A stretch of DNA of 64,000 nt from assembly GCF_014174515.1 (NCBI RefSeq), contig NZ_JACJUG010000007.1, positions 1 to 64,000 on the forward strand. Direction: 5' to 3'. Under the pieces are notes generated by a model. That model was not told the origin of the DNA. It searched no databases and was given only the letters and a program-made list of their open reading frames with translations. Made by a program: the position numbers and the translations under genes. Source of the stretch: Mitsuaria sp. WAJ17 (lineage in GTDB: Bacteria > Pseudomonadota > Gammaproteobacteria > Burkholderiales > Burkholderiaceae_C). Positions 18,184 to 26,121 of this stretch are shown here, piece by piece. Position 1 is the first letter of the stretch, and every line of letters starts with the position of its first letter.

Positions 18184-18441
18184 CAGACAGGCAGTGCCAC
18201 GCACCAGCGTGCATGACGACGGCCTGCGTCGTCTGGACCCGCTCGCGCGGTGTGCAGCTGCAGCTCATGCCCGCGAGCACCCGGCCCTCCGCCACGTCCA
18301 GGGTGACCCACAACAGCCGTGCGCTGGCCCGACTCTAGAGCCAGGCGGCCGACCAACGGATCCAGGACGGCAATCCGTTCGAAGCGCTGGCGCACGTCAC
18401 TCGTGCCCAGCGTCTGCAGGGTCCGCGTTGCGCAGGCCACC
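18184..18441. other. Boundary stretch with broken minus-strand coding remnant
   Basis: There is no intact gene between the truncated hydrolase and the DUF2249 gene. On the minus strand two open frames look protein-like but in different registers: TLQTLGTSDVRQRFERIAVL (18440-18350 region) and then WVTLDVAEGRVLAGMSC (18310-18250 region). This fits a frameshifted gene downstream of the DUF2249 gene. I cannot name the family. Confidence 0.3.
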
Positions 18442-18705
18442 TCAGCCGCATGCGCCGCAGCAGCTCTCGAAAGCACGCAACTTGGTGATCGTGGCCGTCC
18501 AGGTGCCAGGGCCTGCCTGCCCTGGCTTCCACAAATGCTCGGCACCCAGTACCGACTGCAGGTGCAGCCGAACAGCATGGAGGTCTTGCGCCGAGCGGAC
18601 TTCGAGGGACTCGCCAACCGACAGCGAAAGATAGGTTTCGAAGACCGCGGCGAGGGTCGGACGACCGGGCGGCAGGGCGTCGAGGTGCAATGGCAGGGGG
18701 CTCAT
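18442..18705 (-). CDS. DUF2249-domain protein
   Basis: The protein has 87 residues. The segment LSLSVGESLEVRSAQDLHAV followed by GPGTWTATITKL matches the DUF2249 pattern (a small alpha-beta fold, typically 'aPGeslelvndhdp..l' then 'GpgvWrvri'). DUF2249 proteins recur beside NO reductase, NnrS and hemerythrin genes in denitrifiers; their role is not established. Its promoter region holds an NsrR-like site 43 bp upstream (18748-18770). It ends CCGACG with a tight Cys pair that could bind metal, though this is not part of the family core. Confidence 0.6.
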   Translation of the reverse strand: MSPLPLHLDALPPGRPTLAAVFETYLSLSVGESLEVRSAQDLHAVRLHLQSVLGAEHLWKPGQAGPGTWTATITKLRAFESCCGACG

Positions 18706-18747
18706 GACTGACTGCGCGAGGCAGCGTCCCGAAGCCCCGCTTGATTA

Positions 18748-18770
18748 AAGATGTATTTTCAATGTAGCAT
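18748..18770. promoter_or_regulatory. NsrR-like 23-bp operator between DUF2249 and aldolase genes
   Basis: Left half AAGATGTATTT is a perfect match to the NsrR half-site AAGATGYATTT. Right half CAATGTAGCAT matches 7 of 11 positions of AAATRCATYTT. An extra right-half element, AAATGCATC, follows at 18772-18780. The site lies 43 bp before the DUF2249 start (minus) and 32 bp before the aldolase start (plus), so one bound regulator could control both. Confidence 0.7.
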
Positions 18771-18801
18771 TAAATGCATCCCCCCACAACTCAAGACCAT
18801 C

Positions 18802-19461
18802 ATGCAAAGACAGCAAGCCCTGCAGGGTGCCTGCGATGCACTCAGGCGCAGCTACGAACGAGGCTGGATCAGCACCAGGGACGGCAATGTTTCCGTCCTG
18901 CTGCCCGGTCAAGGCCTCTGGATCTCGCCCTCCGGCGTTCGCAAGCAGGCCCTTCAGCCCGAGGACTTCATCCCGGTAGCCGCGGCGAGCGCAGCGACTC
19001 TTGCCGCCCCGCGACGCCAACCGTCCGGAGAGCTGGACCTGCACCGGTACATCCACGCCGGCATGCCCGCACCGGGCTGTGTGCTCCATGTCCATGCCAC
19101 CCATGTGGTCGCGGCCCTGTTCGCAGGCATCCGGCTGCGTGAGCTGGCCCTGCAGTTTCCCGAAGTCGCCCGCTACACGCGCGTCGGCCCTGACGTCCCG
19201 GCATTGGCAGCCACCAGTGCGGAGCTGGCGGAAGCCACGCGCCAGGCCTTCTACGCCGGCCCTGCCCTTGCGCCCCATATCGTGGGCCTGGCGCAGCATG
19301 GCGTGGTCGCCGTGGGCCGCGATGCGCAGGAAGCCTTCGAGCATGTCGAGCGGCTCAACCACATCTGCGAGATCGCGCTCCTGGCCGGGGCACGCGCGCT
19401 CGTGGTGCCAGGTCTTGCCACGGCGGCGACGGGCGCCGCCGAGGAGGAGCTCCATGGCTGA
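18802..19461 (+). CDS. Class II aldolase/adducin-family protein
   Basis: The protein has 219 residues from the ATG at 18802; an upstream in-frame ATG at 18751 lies inside the regulatory site and is unlikely. It has the family N-terminus (GWISTRDGNVSVLL), the zinc-binding HVHATH and the later AQHGVV. Members are zinc lyases or epimerases acting on phosphorylated sugars (fuculose-, ribulose- or methylthioribulose-phosphate). The substrate is unknown. Sharing a promoter region and an NsrR-like site with DUF2249 places it in the NO-responsive set, an unusual setting for a sugar-phosphate enzyme. Confidence 0.8.
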   Translation: MQRQQALQGACDALRRSYERGWISTRDGNVSVLLPGQGLWISPSGVRKQALQPEDFIPVAAASAATLAAPRRQPSGELDLHRYIHAGMPAPGCVLHVHATHVVAALFAGIRLRELALQFPEVARYTRVGPDVPALAATSAELAEATRQAFYAGPALAPHIVGLAQHGVVAVGRDAQEAFEHVERLNHICEIALLAGARALVVPGLATAATGAAEEELHG

Positions 19462-19472
19462 GTTCAAGCGCG

Positions 19473-19613
19473 GTGGTGCCGGCCGTCGGCTCCGGCGGTG
19501 ATGTATTTCCCTTTGTCGAGGTCGCGGGATCGATGGCCCGGCGGGGCCTGGAAGTCACCGTGCTGGGGCCGCAGGGCGCCGGCCGCATCGCCGACCTGGT
19601 GCTCGGCGACTGA
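19473..19613 (+). pseudogene. Fragment of a UGT/family-28 type glycosyltransferase N-terminus
   Basis: A 46-codon frame reads VPAVGSGGDVFPFVEVAGSM followed by ARRGLEVTVLGPQ. This is the opening beta-strand and Gly-rich loop of GT1/GT28 glycosyltransferases ('GS.GDv.P...LA..L..rGHeVt'). The next codons run into a stop and nothing downstream continues the family. It overlaps no other gene and looks like a relic of an earlier neighbour. Confidence 0.45.
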
Positions 19614-19625
19614 CGCGCTGCCGCC

Positions 19626-20192
19626 TCAGGCACTGGCCTGGGAGCTTCTGCGCAGGACGCCGTGAAGCGCCCAGGCGCCCAGACTTCCGCCAAGGATGAT
19701 CAGGCCCCATCCCGTCCAGACCTGCTCATCCAGGCGGTAGCTGACACAAAGACGGGTGGGGGTGGACTCGATCAGCGCCCCCGCCGTCACCAGCATCCAG
19801 GCACTGTTCCCCGCCAGGAACAGCAGCGTTTCGGCCGCCAGACGAGGCAGGCGCCACGCCAGGACACACCCCGCCAGGGCGAGGCTGAGGTCGCGTGCCA
19901 GCCCACCAAGCGGCTCCAGCACGGCCCAGTCCAGCGCGGCGGGGACCATCCAGAAGAAGCCCACCAGGGTCACCCAGCTCACGGTCAGCAGCCCCTGGGC
20001 GTCGCAAGACTTGAACACGCGATGCAGCGCCGTCTGCCGCAGGCCGTGGCCGGCCAGCCAGCCCAGGCACAGCAGCCCGGGATAGAGGACCAGCATGTGC
20101 CTGAACATGCTGGCCTCCAGGAAGTTGCGAAGCCCGGGATGCAGCAGGCAGGCGACCGCCGCCAGGGCCAGCAGCGCCTGTCGGCGGCTCAT
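19626..20192 (-). CDS. Multi-pass membrane protein of the oxidase operon
   Basis: The protein has 188 residues with about five or six hydrophobic helices. A His-Met pair sits in the second (MFRHMLVLYPGLLCLGWLAG). The pattern recalls CtaG-type copper delivery proteins of haem-copper oxidases, but the match is loose. It is the last gene of the minus-strand operon and overlaps the SCO gene by 4 bp; that pairing suggests a role in copper-centre assembly. It could also be a structural subunit. No soluble domain is visible. Confidence 0.6.
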   Translation of the reverse strand: MSRRQALLALAAVACLLHPGLRNFLEASMFRHMLVLYPGLLCLGWLAGHGLRQTALHRVFKSCDAQGLLTVSWVTLVGFFWMVPAALDWAVLEPLGGLARDLSLALAGCVLAWRLPRLAAETLLFLAGNSAWMLVTAGALIESTPTRLCVSYRLDEQVWTGWGLIILGGSLGAWALHGVLRRSSQASA

Positions 20193-20845
20193 GTCCGCGC
20201 CCCCAGGCGCCGGGCCAATGCCAGCGCTTCCCGCCAGTCGGCGTAGTCAAACAGCCCCTGGACATGGCCCTCTCCGTCCACGACATGCAGGGCGCCGTTG
20301 TGCGTGTAGCCGCCCAGGCCATCGGGGATGGCGACCACCCCCAGCGCCCTCAGCAGGGCCTGGCGATCGGCCCTCCGGTCCAGCCGGACCACCTGCCAGA
20401 GCCCGGGAATGGCGCGATGCAGGCGCGCGTACTGACCCAGCGCGGCAACATCGTCTCTGTCATCGAAGCTGATGGAGACCAGCTGCAGCGAGGGCGCGGG
20501 CGTTTGCTCAAGCCACGCCGCCTGCATCTGTGCATAGGTGCCACCCAGCGCCGTGCACACGGTCTCGCACCGGGTGTAGATGAAGTCCACGATGGCCACC
20601 GTCCCAGCGCCCTGGCCCCAGGGGGAGGCCCAGGGCTGCCCGCTCTGGTCCTGCCCCGTGACAGGCACTGCCACGAGCCGGCCCTGCGCCGCCAGCGCCT
20701 GCCGGCGGTCCTCGAAGGTCCAGGCCTCGAAGTCCAGGGTGAGGCTCCGCAGCGCGGCGCCCATCCCAGCGCAGACCAGCAGACAAGCCAGCAGCGTCGC
20801 CCCCAGATGCGGGCGATGACTGCGAGACATTCGGGTCGATACCAT
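20189..20845 (-). CDS. SCO1/SenC-family copper chaperone
   Basis: The protein has 218 residues with an N-terminal membrane anchor (near 15-35). It has the thioredoxin fold with copper ligands RCETVC (CxxxC) and a distal His in YTHNGAL. SCO proteins deliver copper or reduce cysteines during oxidase assembly; cbb3 maturation often needs one at low copper. It lies 9 bp downstream of the globin gene and overlaps the following membrane gene. A second ATG five codons in is an alternative start. Confidence 0.9.
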   Translation of the reverse strand: MVSTRMSRSHRPHLGATLLACLLVCAGMGAALRSLTLDFEAWTFEDRRQALAAQGRLVAVPVTGQDQSGQPWASPWGQGAGTVAIVDFIYTRCETVCTALGGTYAQMQAAWLEQTPAPSLQLVSISFDDRDDVAALGQYARLHRAIPGLWQVVRLDRRADRQALLRALGVVAIPDGLGGYTHNGALHVVDGEGHVQGLFDYADWREALALARRLGART

Positions 20846-20854
20846 GGCGCGGGC

Positions 20855-21304
20855 CTAGTCCGGCAGCACGTCGATGGCGGCCGTGCCCTCGTAGCGGAAG
20901 CGGGGGAAAACGCCGAAGTAGCCGTAGTAGAGGTTGCGGGCGATGCCCGCTGCCGTCTGCTGGAGACGCTCCCGTGCGAGCCCGTCGAATCGCTGCGTCG
21001 TGTGCTGCCGCCAGAGGCTCAGCCACGACAGGAAGTGCGCCGGCCTGACGCCATCGATCTGCATGTGCTTTCCAAAGACATTGCCCTTGAAGCTGTGCGT
21101 TCCCAGCATCACGGTGCACCAGAACTCGACCATGCGCTCGAGGTGCGCCGACCAGTGGTCGCCGATGACGGCGCCAAAGACCGGCCCCAGCTCGGGATGG
21201 GCCCGGATGTCCTCATAGAAGGCCTGCACGAGCTGGGCGATCGCCTCTCGCGTGGGCTCGCCATGGAGATCGGCCTGGCGTCCAGAGGATGCGGCGGCCG
21301 TCAT
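20855..21304 (-). CDS. Group III truncated haemoglobin
   Basis: The protein has 149 residues. It has the group III pattern: AFYEDIRAHPELGPVFGAV with the B10 Tyr, then MVEFWCTVMLGTHSFKGNVF and the proximal His in GKHMQ (His80). The conserved WLSLW follows. Such globins bind NO and O2 and protect against nitrosative stress in epsilon- and betaproteobacteria. Its start overlaps the cytochrome c stop by 4 bp (ATGA). Placement inside an oxidase operon suggests NO scavenging close to the respiratory enzyme. Confidence 0.9.
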   Translation of the reverse strand: MTAAASSGRQADLHGEPTREAIAQLVQAFYEDIRAHPELGPVFGAVIGDHWSAHLERMVEFWCTVMLGTHSFKGNVFGKHMQIDGVRPAHFLSWLSLWRQHTTQRFDGLARERLQQTAAGIARNLYYGYFGVFPRFRYEGTAAIDVLPD

Positions 21305-21897
21305 TGCGCCAGCTCCCTGAGTTCCGCCTCGCCCCCGAAGGGCTGCGTCCGCCCCTCCAGCGACTGCCGCGCCGCAGCGATCACCCCCGCATTGACGGCC
21401 GGCGCGCTGTGGCCCCATTGCCCGCGCAGATGGCTGAGCAGGGCGGCCAGTTGGACGTCGCTGAGCTGCCCCTTGAAGGAGGGCATCGCGCCCTGGAAGG
21501 CCTGCCCCCTGACCGTCAGCTTGCCTGTCACGCCCTGGAGGACGATCCGGGCGAGGACGGCATCCGAGCCCTGCACCCACTCGCTCCCGGCCAGCGGCGG
21601 GAAGACGCCGGGCACCCCCGACCCGCTCGCCTGGTGGCAGGCGGCGCACAGCGAGGCATACAGGGCGCCGCCGTCGGCCTTGGCGGCGCCGGTGGCGGCT
21701 CCTCCCTGCAGTTCCGCGGCCCTGCGGTCGTCCCCCCAGACACCCGGATCATCGACCCTGGCCAGGCTGATGTAGACGATGCCGAAGGCCAGCAGCAAGG
21801 CCAGGAACAGGATCACAGGCCACGGGATCGGATCCTGGGCTTCATGGGGGTCGGGATGCTCACGGGCCTGGGGCGGCGGCAGTGCTTTCGGGTTCAT
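21301..21897 (-). CDS. Membrane-anchored monohaem cytochrome c (CcoP-like)
   Basis: The protein has 198 residues. A cytoplasmic Pro/His-rich start is followed by one membrane helix (about 26-45) and a periplasmic cytochrome c domain with haem site CAACH, the loop GVPGVFPPLAG and axial Met in GAMPSF. True CcoP has two haems; this has one. It probably carries electrons to the oxidase encoded upstream. The ATG at 21897 is chosen because the helix begins shortly after; a longer frame upstream overlaps the ferredoxin gene and is not protein-like. Confidence 0.85.
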   Translation of the reverse strand: MNPKALPPPQAREHPDPHEAQDPIPWPVILFLALLLAFGIVYISLARVDDPGVWGDDRRAAELQGGAATGAAKADGGALYASLCAACHQASGSGVPGVFPPLAGSEWVQGSDAVLARIVLQGVTGKLTVRGQAFQGAMPSFKGQLSDVQLAALLSHLRGQWGHSAPAVNAGVIAAARQSLEGRTQPFGGEAELRELAQ

Positions 21898-21913
21898 CGG
21901 AAGACTCCGGTGG

Positions 21914-22237
21914 TCAGATGTCGAGAAGATGCCGCTTGATCTGCGGGCTGGCCCATCGCTGCGCATCAGGCATCGGGCCGCGAGGGCCGGCGAGGGCGGG
22001 CCATCGCGCAGCAAGGGCGCGGTTGAGGAAGATGAAGGCCTCCTGCCCCGGTGGCAGCCGGGCGTCCGGGAAGATGGCCCGCGTGGGGCACACCGGCGCG
22101 CAGGCGCCACAGGCCATGCAGGCGTCGGGGTCGATGACCACCATATTGGGTCCTGCATGGAAGGCGCCTGCGGGGCACACAGAGGCGCACTCGGTGTAGG
22201 CGCAGTTGATGCACGCCTCGGTGACGACAAAGCTCAC
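21914..22237 (-). CDS. Seven-iron type ferredoxin (FdxA-like)
   Basis: The protein has 107 residues. The first cluster region is CINCAYTECASVCPAGAF, where the second motif is spaced to leave a [3Fe-4S] site with [4Fe-4S] contributions. The second is CMACGACAPVCPTRAIF. The tail of about 40 residues follows the FdxA pattern. A soluble low-potential carrier within an oxidase operon is unusual; FixG/CcoG-like ferredoxins are membrane-bound. It overlaps the CcoO-like gene by 4 bp. Confidence 0.88.
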   Translation of the reverse strand: MSFVVTEACINCAYTECASVCPAGAFHAGPNMVVIDPDACMACGACAPVCPTRAIFPDARLPPGQEAFIFLNRALAARWPALAGPRGPMPDAQRWASPQIKRHLLDI

Positions 22238-22833
22238 GGCGCCCCCTGCCGTGAGTTCGGAGGCAGCGCCGGCATGGTCCGGTCCAGGGCCTTGAGATAG
22301 GCCACCAGATCCAGCGCCTCCGGGCGGGCCACCAGCACCTGCCCCGGCTTCACATGGCCCGAGGGCAGCGCGACCACGTGCTCGCCGGGCGCCGCCCTCT
22401 CCTTCTGCTCGAACAGATAGGGATAGCTGGGCATGATGCTGCCAGGCACATAGGCACGGGGCTGGAACAGGTGCCCCAGGTGCCAGTCCTCGCTGGGCTG
22501 CCGGGCCCCCACGTTGAGCAGGTCGGGCCCTGTGCGCATAGTGCCCAGCAGATGCGGCGTGTCGTAGGCGTAGTCGCCCGCCACTGAGGCGCGCCCCCAG
22601 CCCCGGGAGAGGTCCGGCCCCAGCGACTGGGCCCGGGGCTGCTGGGAATGGCAGTAGACGCAGCCATTGCGGATGTACTGCTCACGCCCCCTCAGCTCGG
22701 CGGAGGTGTAGGGCTTCAGCCCCTGTGTCGGCGGCGTGTCTCGCACCGTGAGGTAGGGCAGGACCACCAGCGCGCTGGTGGCCAGGCTGAGCATCACCAT
22801 GCCGCCAGCGAGCAGCTTGGTCTCGTTATGCAT
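22234..22833 (-). CDS. CcoO-like monohaem cytochrome c subunit
   Basis: The protein has 199 residues with one N-terminal helix (about 8-28), then the CcoO signature REQYIRNGCVYCHSQQPR with haem site CVYCH, and the downstream Met-containing IMPSYPYLF. This is subunit II of cbb3 oxidases, receiving electrons for the CcoN core. The 'GRxxY...GC.YCHsQ' pattern makes it CcoO rather than NorC. It overlaps the CcoN-like gene by 8 bp. Confidence 0.9.
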   Translation of the reverse strand: MHNETKLLAGGMVMLSLATSALVVLPYLTVRDTPPTQGLKPYTSAELRGREQYIRNGCVYCHSQQPRAQSLGPDLSRGWGRASVAGDYAYDTPHLLGTMRTGPDLLNVGARQPSEDWHLGHLFQPRAYVPGSIMPSYPYLFEQKERAAPGEHVVALPSGHVKPGQVLVARPEALDLVAYLKALDRTMPALPPNSRQGAP

Positions 22834-24457
22834 GAAGGATCTCCTTGTCAGCGCCCAGCAGGGTGGCCCGGCCAGCCGACAGGCGCGGGCTGTGCAGCAG
22901 CCGCAGGAAGTTCAGGGCGAAGGCCAGATGGCTGAGCAGCATCAGCGCCCCACCCACCGAGCGGGCCTTCAGGTAGGGCAGCGTGAGGGCCACGGACTCC
23001 ATGAAGGCACGGGCCGGGTCCAGCATGGCCTGCCCTTGCAGCCAGCCGCCGATGCTCAGCCCGACGAAGTAGATGGCGATGCCCAGCAAGGCCAGCCAGA
23101 AGTGCGCTGAGATCAGGCGTCGCGAGGGCCACTCCTTGCCCGTGACGCGCGGCACGATGAAGTAGATGGCGCCGAAGAAGACCATGGACACGAAGCCGTA
23201 GAGCCCGAGGTGCGCATGGGCCACCGTGTAATGCGTGAAGTGCGTGACGGCGTTGACGCTGCGAAGGGCCTCGAGGGATCCCTGCACAGAGCTTGCCGTG
23301 TAGAGCAGCCCGCCCACCCCGATGAAGCGCAGCGTGGGTGAGTGCACCAAGGTCCCCAGGCGGCCGCGCAGGGTCTGGTACTGGTTCACGGTGAAGGCCA
23401 TCACCGGGATGATCATCATCATGCTCTGCACGATGGACAGGGTGATCATCCAGGCAGGCACTGGCCCCCCGATGAGGTGATGCCCGCCCACCTGCCCGTA
23501 GAAGAAAGCCAGCCCCCAGAACCCCAGCAGCGACAGGTTGTAGGAACTCACCGGCCGCCCCAGCACCTTGGGCAGGAAGTAGTAGACCGAGGCCAGGGCC
23601 AGCGGCGTGTAGAACAAGCCCAGGACGTTGTGCCCGAACCACCAGTTCATGGCGGCCTGCTGCACGCCGCGGTGCAGGCCCGGCCAGTTCGCGACCAGGA
23701 AGAGCACCGGAAACCAGAACAGCGCACAGCCCATGTACCAGACCGACACGTAAAGGTGCGCCACCCGGCGCCTGAGCAGCGTCAGCACCAGCGGCACGCC
23801 GACCAGCGCGCCCCCGGCGACGAACAGCAGGTCGATCTGCCACGGGATCTCCAGCCACTCCAGCCCGTCGCTCACCCCATAGGCGATGCTGCCCAGGCCC
23901 GCGATCAGCGCCGCGTTCCACAGCGCCGCGCCGAGCAGCGCGTAACGCCCGCCGACAAGCTCGGTGCGCAGCAGCCGCGGGATGATGAAGAGCGCGATGC
24001 CCAGCCCGGCCATCGGCGCCCAGCCGTAGGCAACGGCATTCAGGTGCAGGGTCCGGATGCGTCCGAAGCTGAGCCAGGGGATGTCCGCCAGCAGGTCGGG
24101 CTCGTGCAGCTTGACCGAGGCCGTCAGCCCCGCAGCGGAGGCGACCAGCAGCCAGGCAAAGGCGCAACACAGGAAGAAGAACACCAGCCCGGCGCTCGAA
24201 GCGTCGGCCCGCGCCCGGCTCTGGCGTTCGGGATCGACGTAGTCTGAGGGCAAGGCCCCTGCTGCACGCTGCAGCGCCCGGGTGGCGCTCGCATCCGCGG
24301 CGGGCTCCTCGACATGGCCGATCTCCCCCGGCCCAAAGATCACCTGGGCATTGGCAGCGCGGCCATCGATCAGGCCGCCACGCTGGCTCCAGATGAAGGC
24401 CAGCAGGCCCACCACGGACAGCACGAAGGCGGAAAGTAGGATGGAGAGCGTCGTCAT
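22826..24457 (-). CDS. cbb3-type oxidase catalytic subunit with CcoS-like N-terminus
   Basis: The protein has 543 residues. Residues 1-50 (one helix, then FIWSQRGGLIDG) resemble the small assembly factor CcoS. A linker leads to a 12-helix CcoN-like core. Haem and copper ligands are visible: His138 (low-spin haem), His276 in WWFGHN, His326-His327 in GGHHL, and His414/His416 in VAHAHLG. The cross-linked Tyr of cbb3 oxidases is kept (Tyr386, GLLYTASS). The usual following FEGP is VQGS, so Glu is Gln (392), with a new Glu at 396. It is likely an O2 reductase of divergent cbb3 type; a secondary NO-reducing activity is possible but unproven. Confidence 0.88.
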   Translation of the reverse strand: MTTLSILLSAFVLSVVGLLAFIWSQRGGLIDGRAANAQVIFGPGEIGHVEEPAADASATRALQRAAGALPSDYVDPERQSRARADASSAGLVFFFLCCAFAWLLVASAAGLTASVKLHEPDLLADIPWLSFGRIRTLHLNAVAYGWAPMAGLGIALFIIPRLLRTELVGGRYALLGAALWNAALIAGLGSIAYGVSDGLEWLEIPWQIDLLFVAGGALVGVPLVLTLLRRRVAHLYVSVWYMGCALFWFPVLFLVANWPGLHRGVQQAAMNWWFGHNVLGLFYTPLALASVYYFLPKVLGRPVSSYNLSLLGFWGLAFFYGQVGGHHLIGGPVPAWMITLSIVQSMMMIIPVMAFTVNQYQTLRGRLGTLVHSPTLRFIGVGGLLYTASSVQGSLEALRSVNAVTHFTHYTVAHAHLGLYGFVSMVFFGAIYFIVPRVTGKEWPSRRLISAHFWLALLGIAIYFVGLSIGGWLQGQAMLDPARAFMESVALTLPYLKARSVGGALMLLSHLAFALNFLRLLHSPRLSAGRATLLGADKEILHA

Positions 24458-24918
24458 GGGTGACTCCAGGCCTTGTTGTCGCGCTTCGCGGTGGCCGGGC
24501 GGCCCGATGCCACGGCCAGTGCAACGAGAAGGGTCACCTTGCCGATCTCCATCAAGACATAGGCTAGGTGGTGATGGCTGGACCCCGGCGCCATCCCCTT
24601 CAGGTGCAGATGGACACGGGCATCCAGCACAGGAAGCAACAGCAGGTGCTGGACGGCCAGGACCGCGAGCGCCGCCGCCGCGAGCATCAGCGCCCGCCGA
24701 TTCCGCGGTGGCCTCCACGCCATACCCAGGCAGGCCAGCAGCAGGGCCAGCTGAACCCCATGCGAGAGATGGAAGAGCGTGCTGCCCACAGACAGCAGTT
24801 GCGGCAGTTCGACCTGCTCGGCCAGGAACTTGCCTGGCTGTGCGACGAAGGAAATGCCCAGAGTCAGGCCCAGCAGGCCCCAGGGGAGCCCCTCCCTGAA
24901 TGGCGCGGCGCGGCTCAT
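24454..24918 (-). CDS. His-rich membrane protein between nnrS and ccoN-like genes
   Basis: The protein has 154 residues and four predicted helices. Histidines cluster in STLFHLSHGVQ, VQHLLLLPVLDARVHLHLKG and SSHHHLAYVLMEIGKV, which could ligate haem or copper at the membrane surface. It overlaps both neighbours by 4 bp, so it is co-translated with NnrS and the oxidase. I do not recognise the family with certainty. A role as a small haem- or copper-binding accessory is inferred from the histidines and position only. Confidence 0.7.
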   Translation of the reverse strand: MSRAAPFREGLPWGLLGLTLGISFVAQPGKFLAEQVELPQLLSVGSTLFHLSHGVQLALLLACLGMAWRPPRNRRALMLAAAALAVLAVQHLLLLPVLDARVHLHLKGMAPGSSHHHLAYVLMEIGKVTLLVALAVASGRPATAKRDNKAWSHP

Positions 24919-26108
24919 CCTTCTCTCCCATCCACGCGGGCGGCCATGAGCATGGGCAGATAACGGATGAGATAGAGCCCGAAAGCCAGCGCCCACAGCC
25001 CTGCCGCCAAGGGGATGGCCAGCGCATGCCCGGACGGTCCGGCCAGTGGCAGCAACACGCGGGTCAGGGCCGCGCCCATCACCAAGGCGTAGGCGACGAT
25101 CTCCAGACGCCCAGCGCTCAAGACCCGGCCGGTATGCCCCAGCGCCGTGCGAGTGATCATGCCCAGGATCAGGCCGCCCATGGCTCCGACGCTGAGTGCA
25201 TGGATCGCCACGGAGGCGGGCAGCAGGCCAGCAGCGCTTGCCGACAGCAGCGCCAGCCCCAGCCCGATCCAGAGGTAGCTGAGGTGAAGAATCCACAGCA
25301 AGGGCATCTGTGCAAGTGCCCCGGCCTTCCAGCGCCAGGACCTCGACAGGTGCAGGGCACTGGCCGCGCCCAGCGTCAACGCAGTCAGGGGATGGGCGGA
25401 CCATGCCATCCACGCCAGCCCGGCGGTCAGCGTCGTCGCGATCGTGAGCCGGTCCATCAGGGGATGGGCGGAAATCTGGACGCCCTTCAGGGCATTCATC
25501 GTGAAGCTCGGAATGATGCGTCCGGCAATGACGCTTTCCAGCAGCGTGATCAGCAGCACGGCGCCATGCATCGGCGTCCGCGCTGCCATGGGCAGCAGCC
25601 CGGCATGCGCGAGGTGGCTGGCGAGATTGAGCGCGGCCAAGGCCGCGAGAATGGCCGCAATGCCCAGGTTGCGGTAGTTCCTCGACTGGAGGATCAGGTC
25701 GAAGAAGCAGGCGGCCGCCAGGGGCAGGAAAGCCAGATCCAGCACCATGAACACCGGATAGGGCCCGGTCACGCCGGCAATCCTGGCGGCCAGCCAGAGC
25801 CCGGCATAGCTGGCCAGGTGCAGGCCGCGCGGCGTCGGCAATCCTGTCCAGACCCGGCCCGCCGTGAACAGGAAGCCAACGATGGTCGCGCCCGCGAAGC
25901 CGAAGATCATTTCATGCATGTGCCAGAAGATGGGCGAGACGTCTTCGGGAAGCGACCACCCCCCCGACAACAGCAGCACCCACAGCGGCGGCAGCATCAG
26001 TGCGGCGAAGGCCGCGCACGCATAAAGCGGACGAAACCCCAGGCGCCACAAGGGATGCCGATCAAAGTGCCCCAGGGCACTCTCGGTAGACATCGTCATG
26101 TGCATCAT
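24915..26108 (-). CDS. nnrS: NnrS family membrane haem-copper protein
   Basis: The protein has 397 residues with 12 hydrophobic helices. It has the NnrS motifs HPLWRLGFRPLYACAAFAA and FWHMHEMIFGFAGATIVGFL. NnrS is an NO-responsive inner-membrane protein that lessens nitrosative stress by limiting formation of iron-nitrosyl species. It is the first gene of the nine-gene minus-strand operon and directly follows an NsrR-like site. GAGG precedes a cluster of three possible ATGs (26108, 26105, 26099); the exact start is uncertain by a few codons. Confidence 0.93.
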   Translation of the reverse strand: MMHMTMSTESALGHFDRHPLWRLGFRPLYACAAFAALMLPPLWVLLLSGGWSLPEDVSPIFWHMHEMIFGFAGATIVGFLFTAGRVWTGLPTPRGLHLASYAGLWLAARIAGVTGPYPVFMVLDLAFLPLAAACFFDLILQSRNYRNLGIAAILAALAALNLASHLAHAGLLPMAARTPMHGAVLLITLLESVIAGRIIPSFTMNALKGVQISAHPLMDRLTIATTLTAGLAWMAWSAHPLTALTLGAASALHLSRSWRWKAGALAQMPLLWILHLSYLWIGLGLALLSASAAGLLPASVAIHALSVGAMGGLILGMITRTALGHTGRVLSAGRLEIVAYALVMGAALTRVLLPLAGPSGHALAIPLAAGLWALAFGLYLIRYLPMLMAARVDGREG

Positions 26109-26121
26109 CGAACCTCAACTA

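Noticed and set aside
22826-24457. Calling the CcoN-like protein a nitric oxide reductase (NorB)
   Set aside because: The oxidase Tyr (386) is kept, the partner subunit has the CcoO signature rather than NorC, and the glutamates of cNOR are not seen. NO context alone is not enough.
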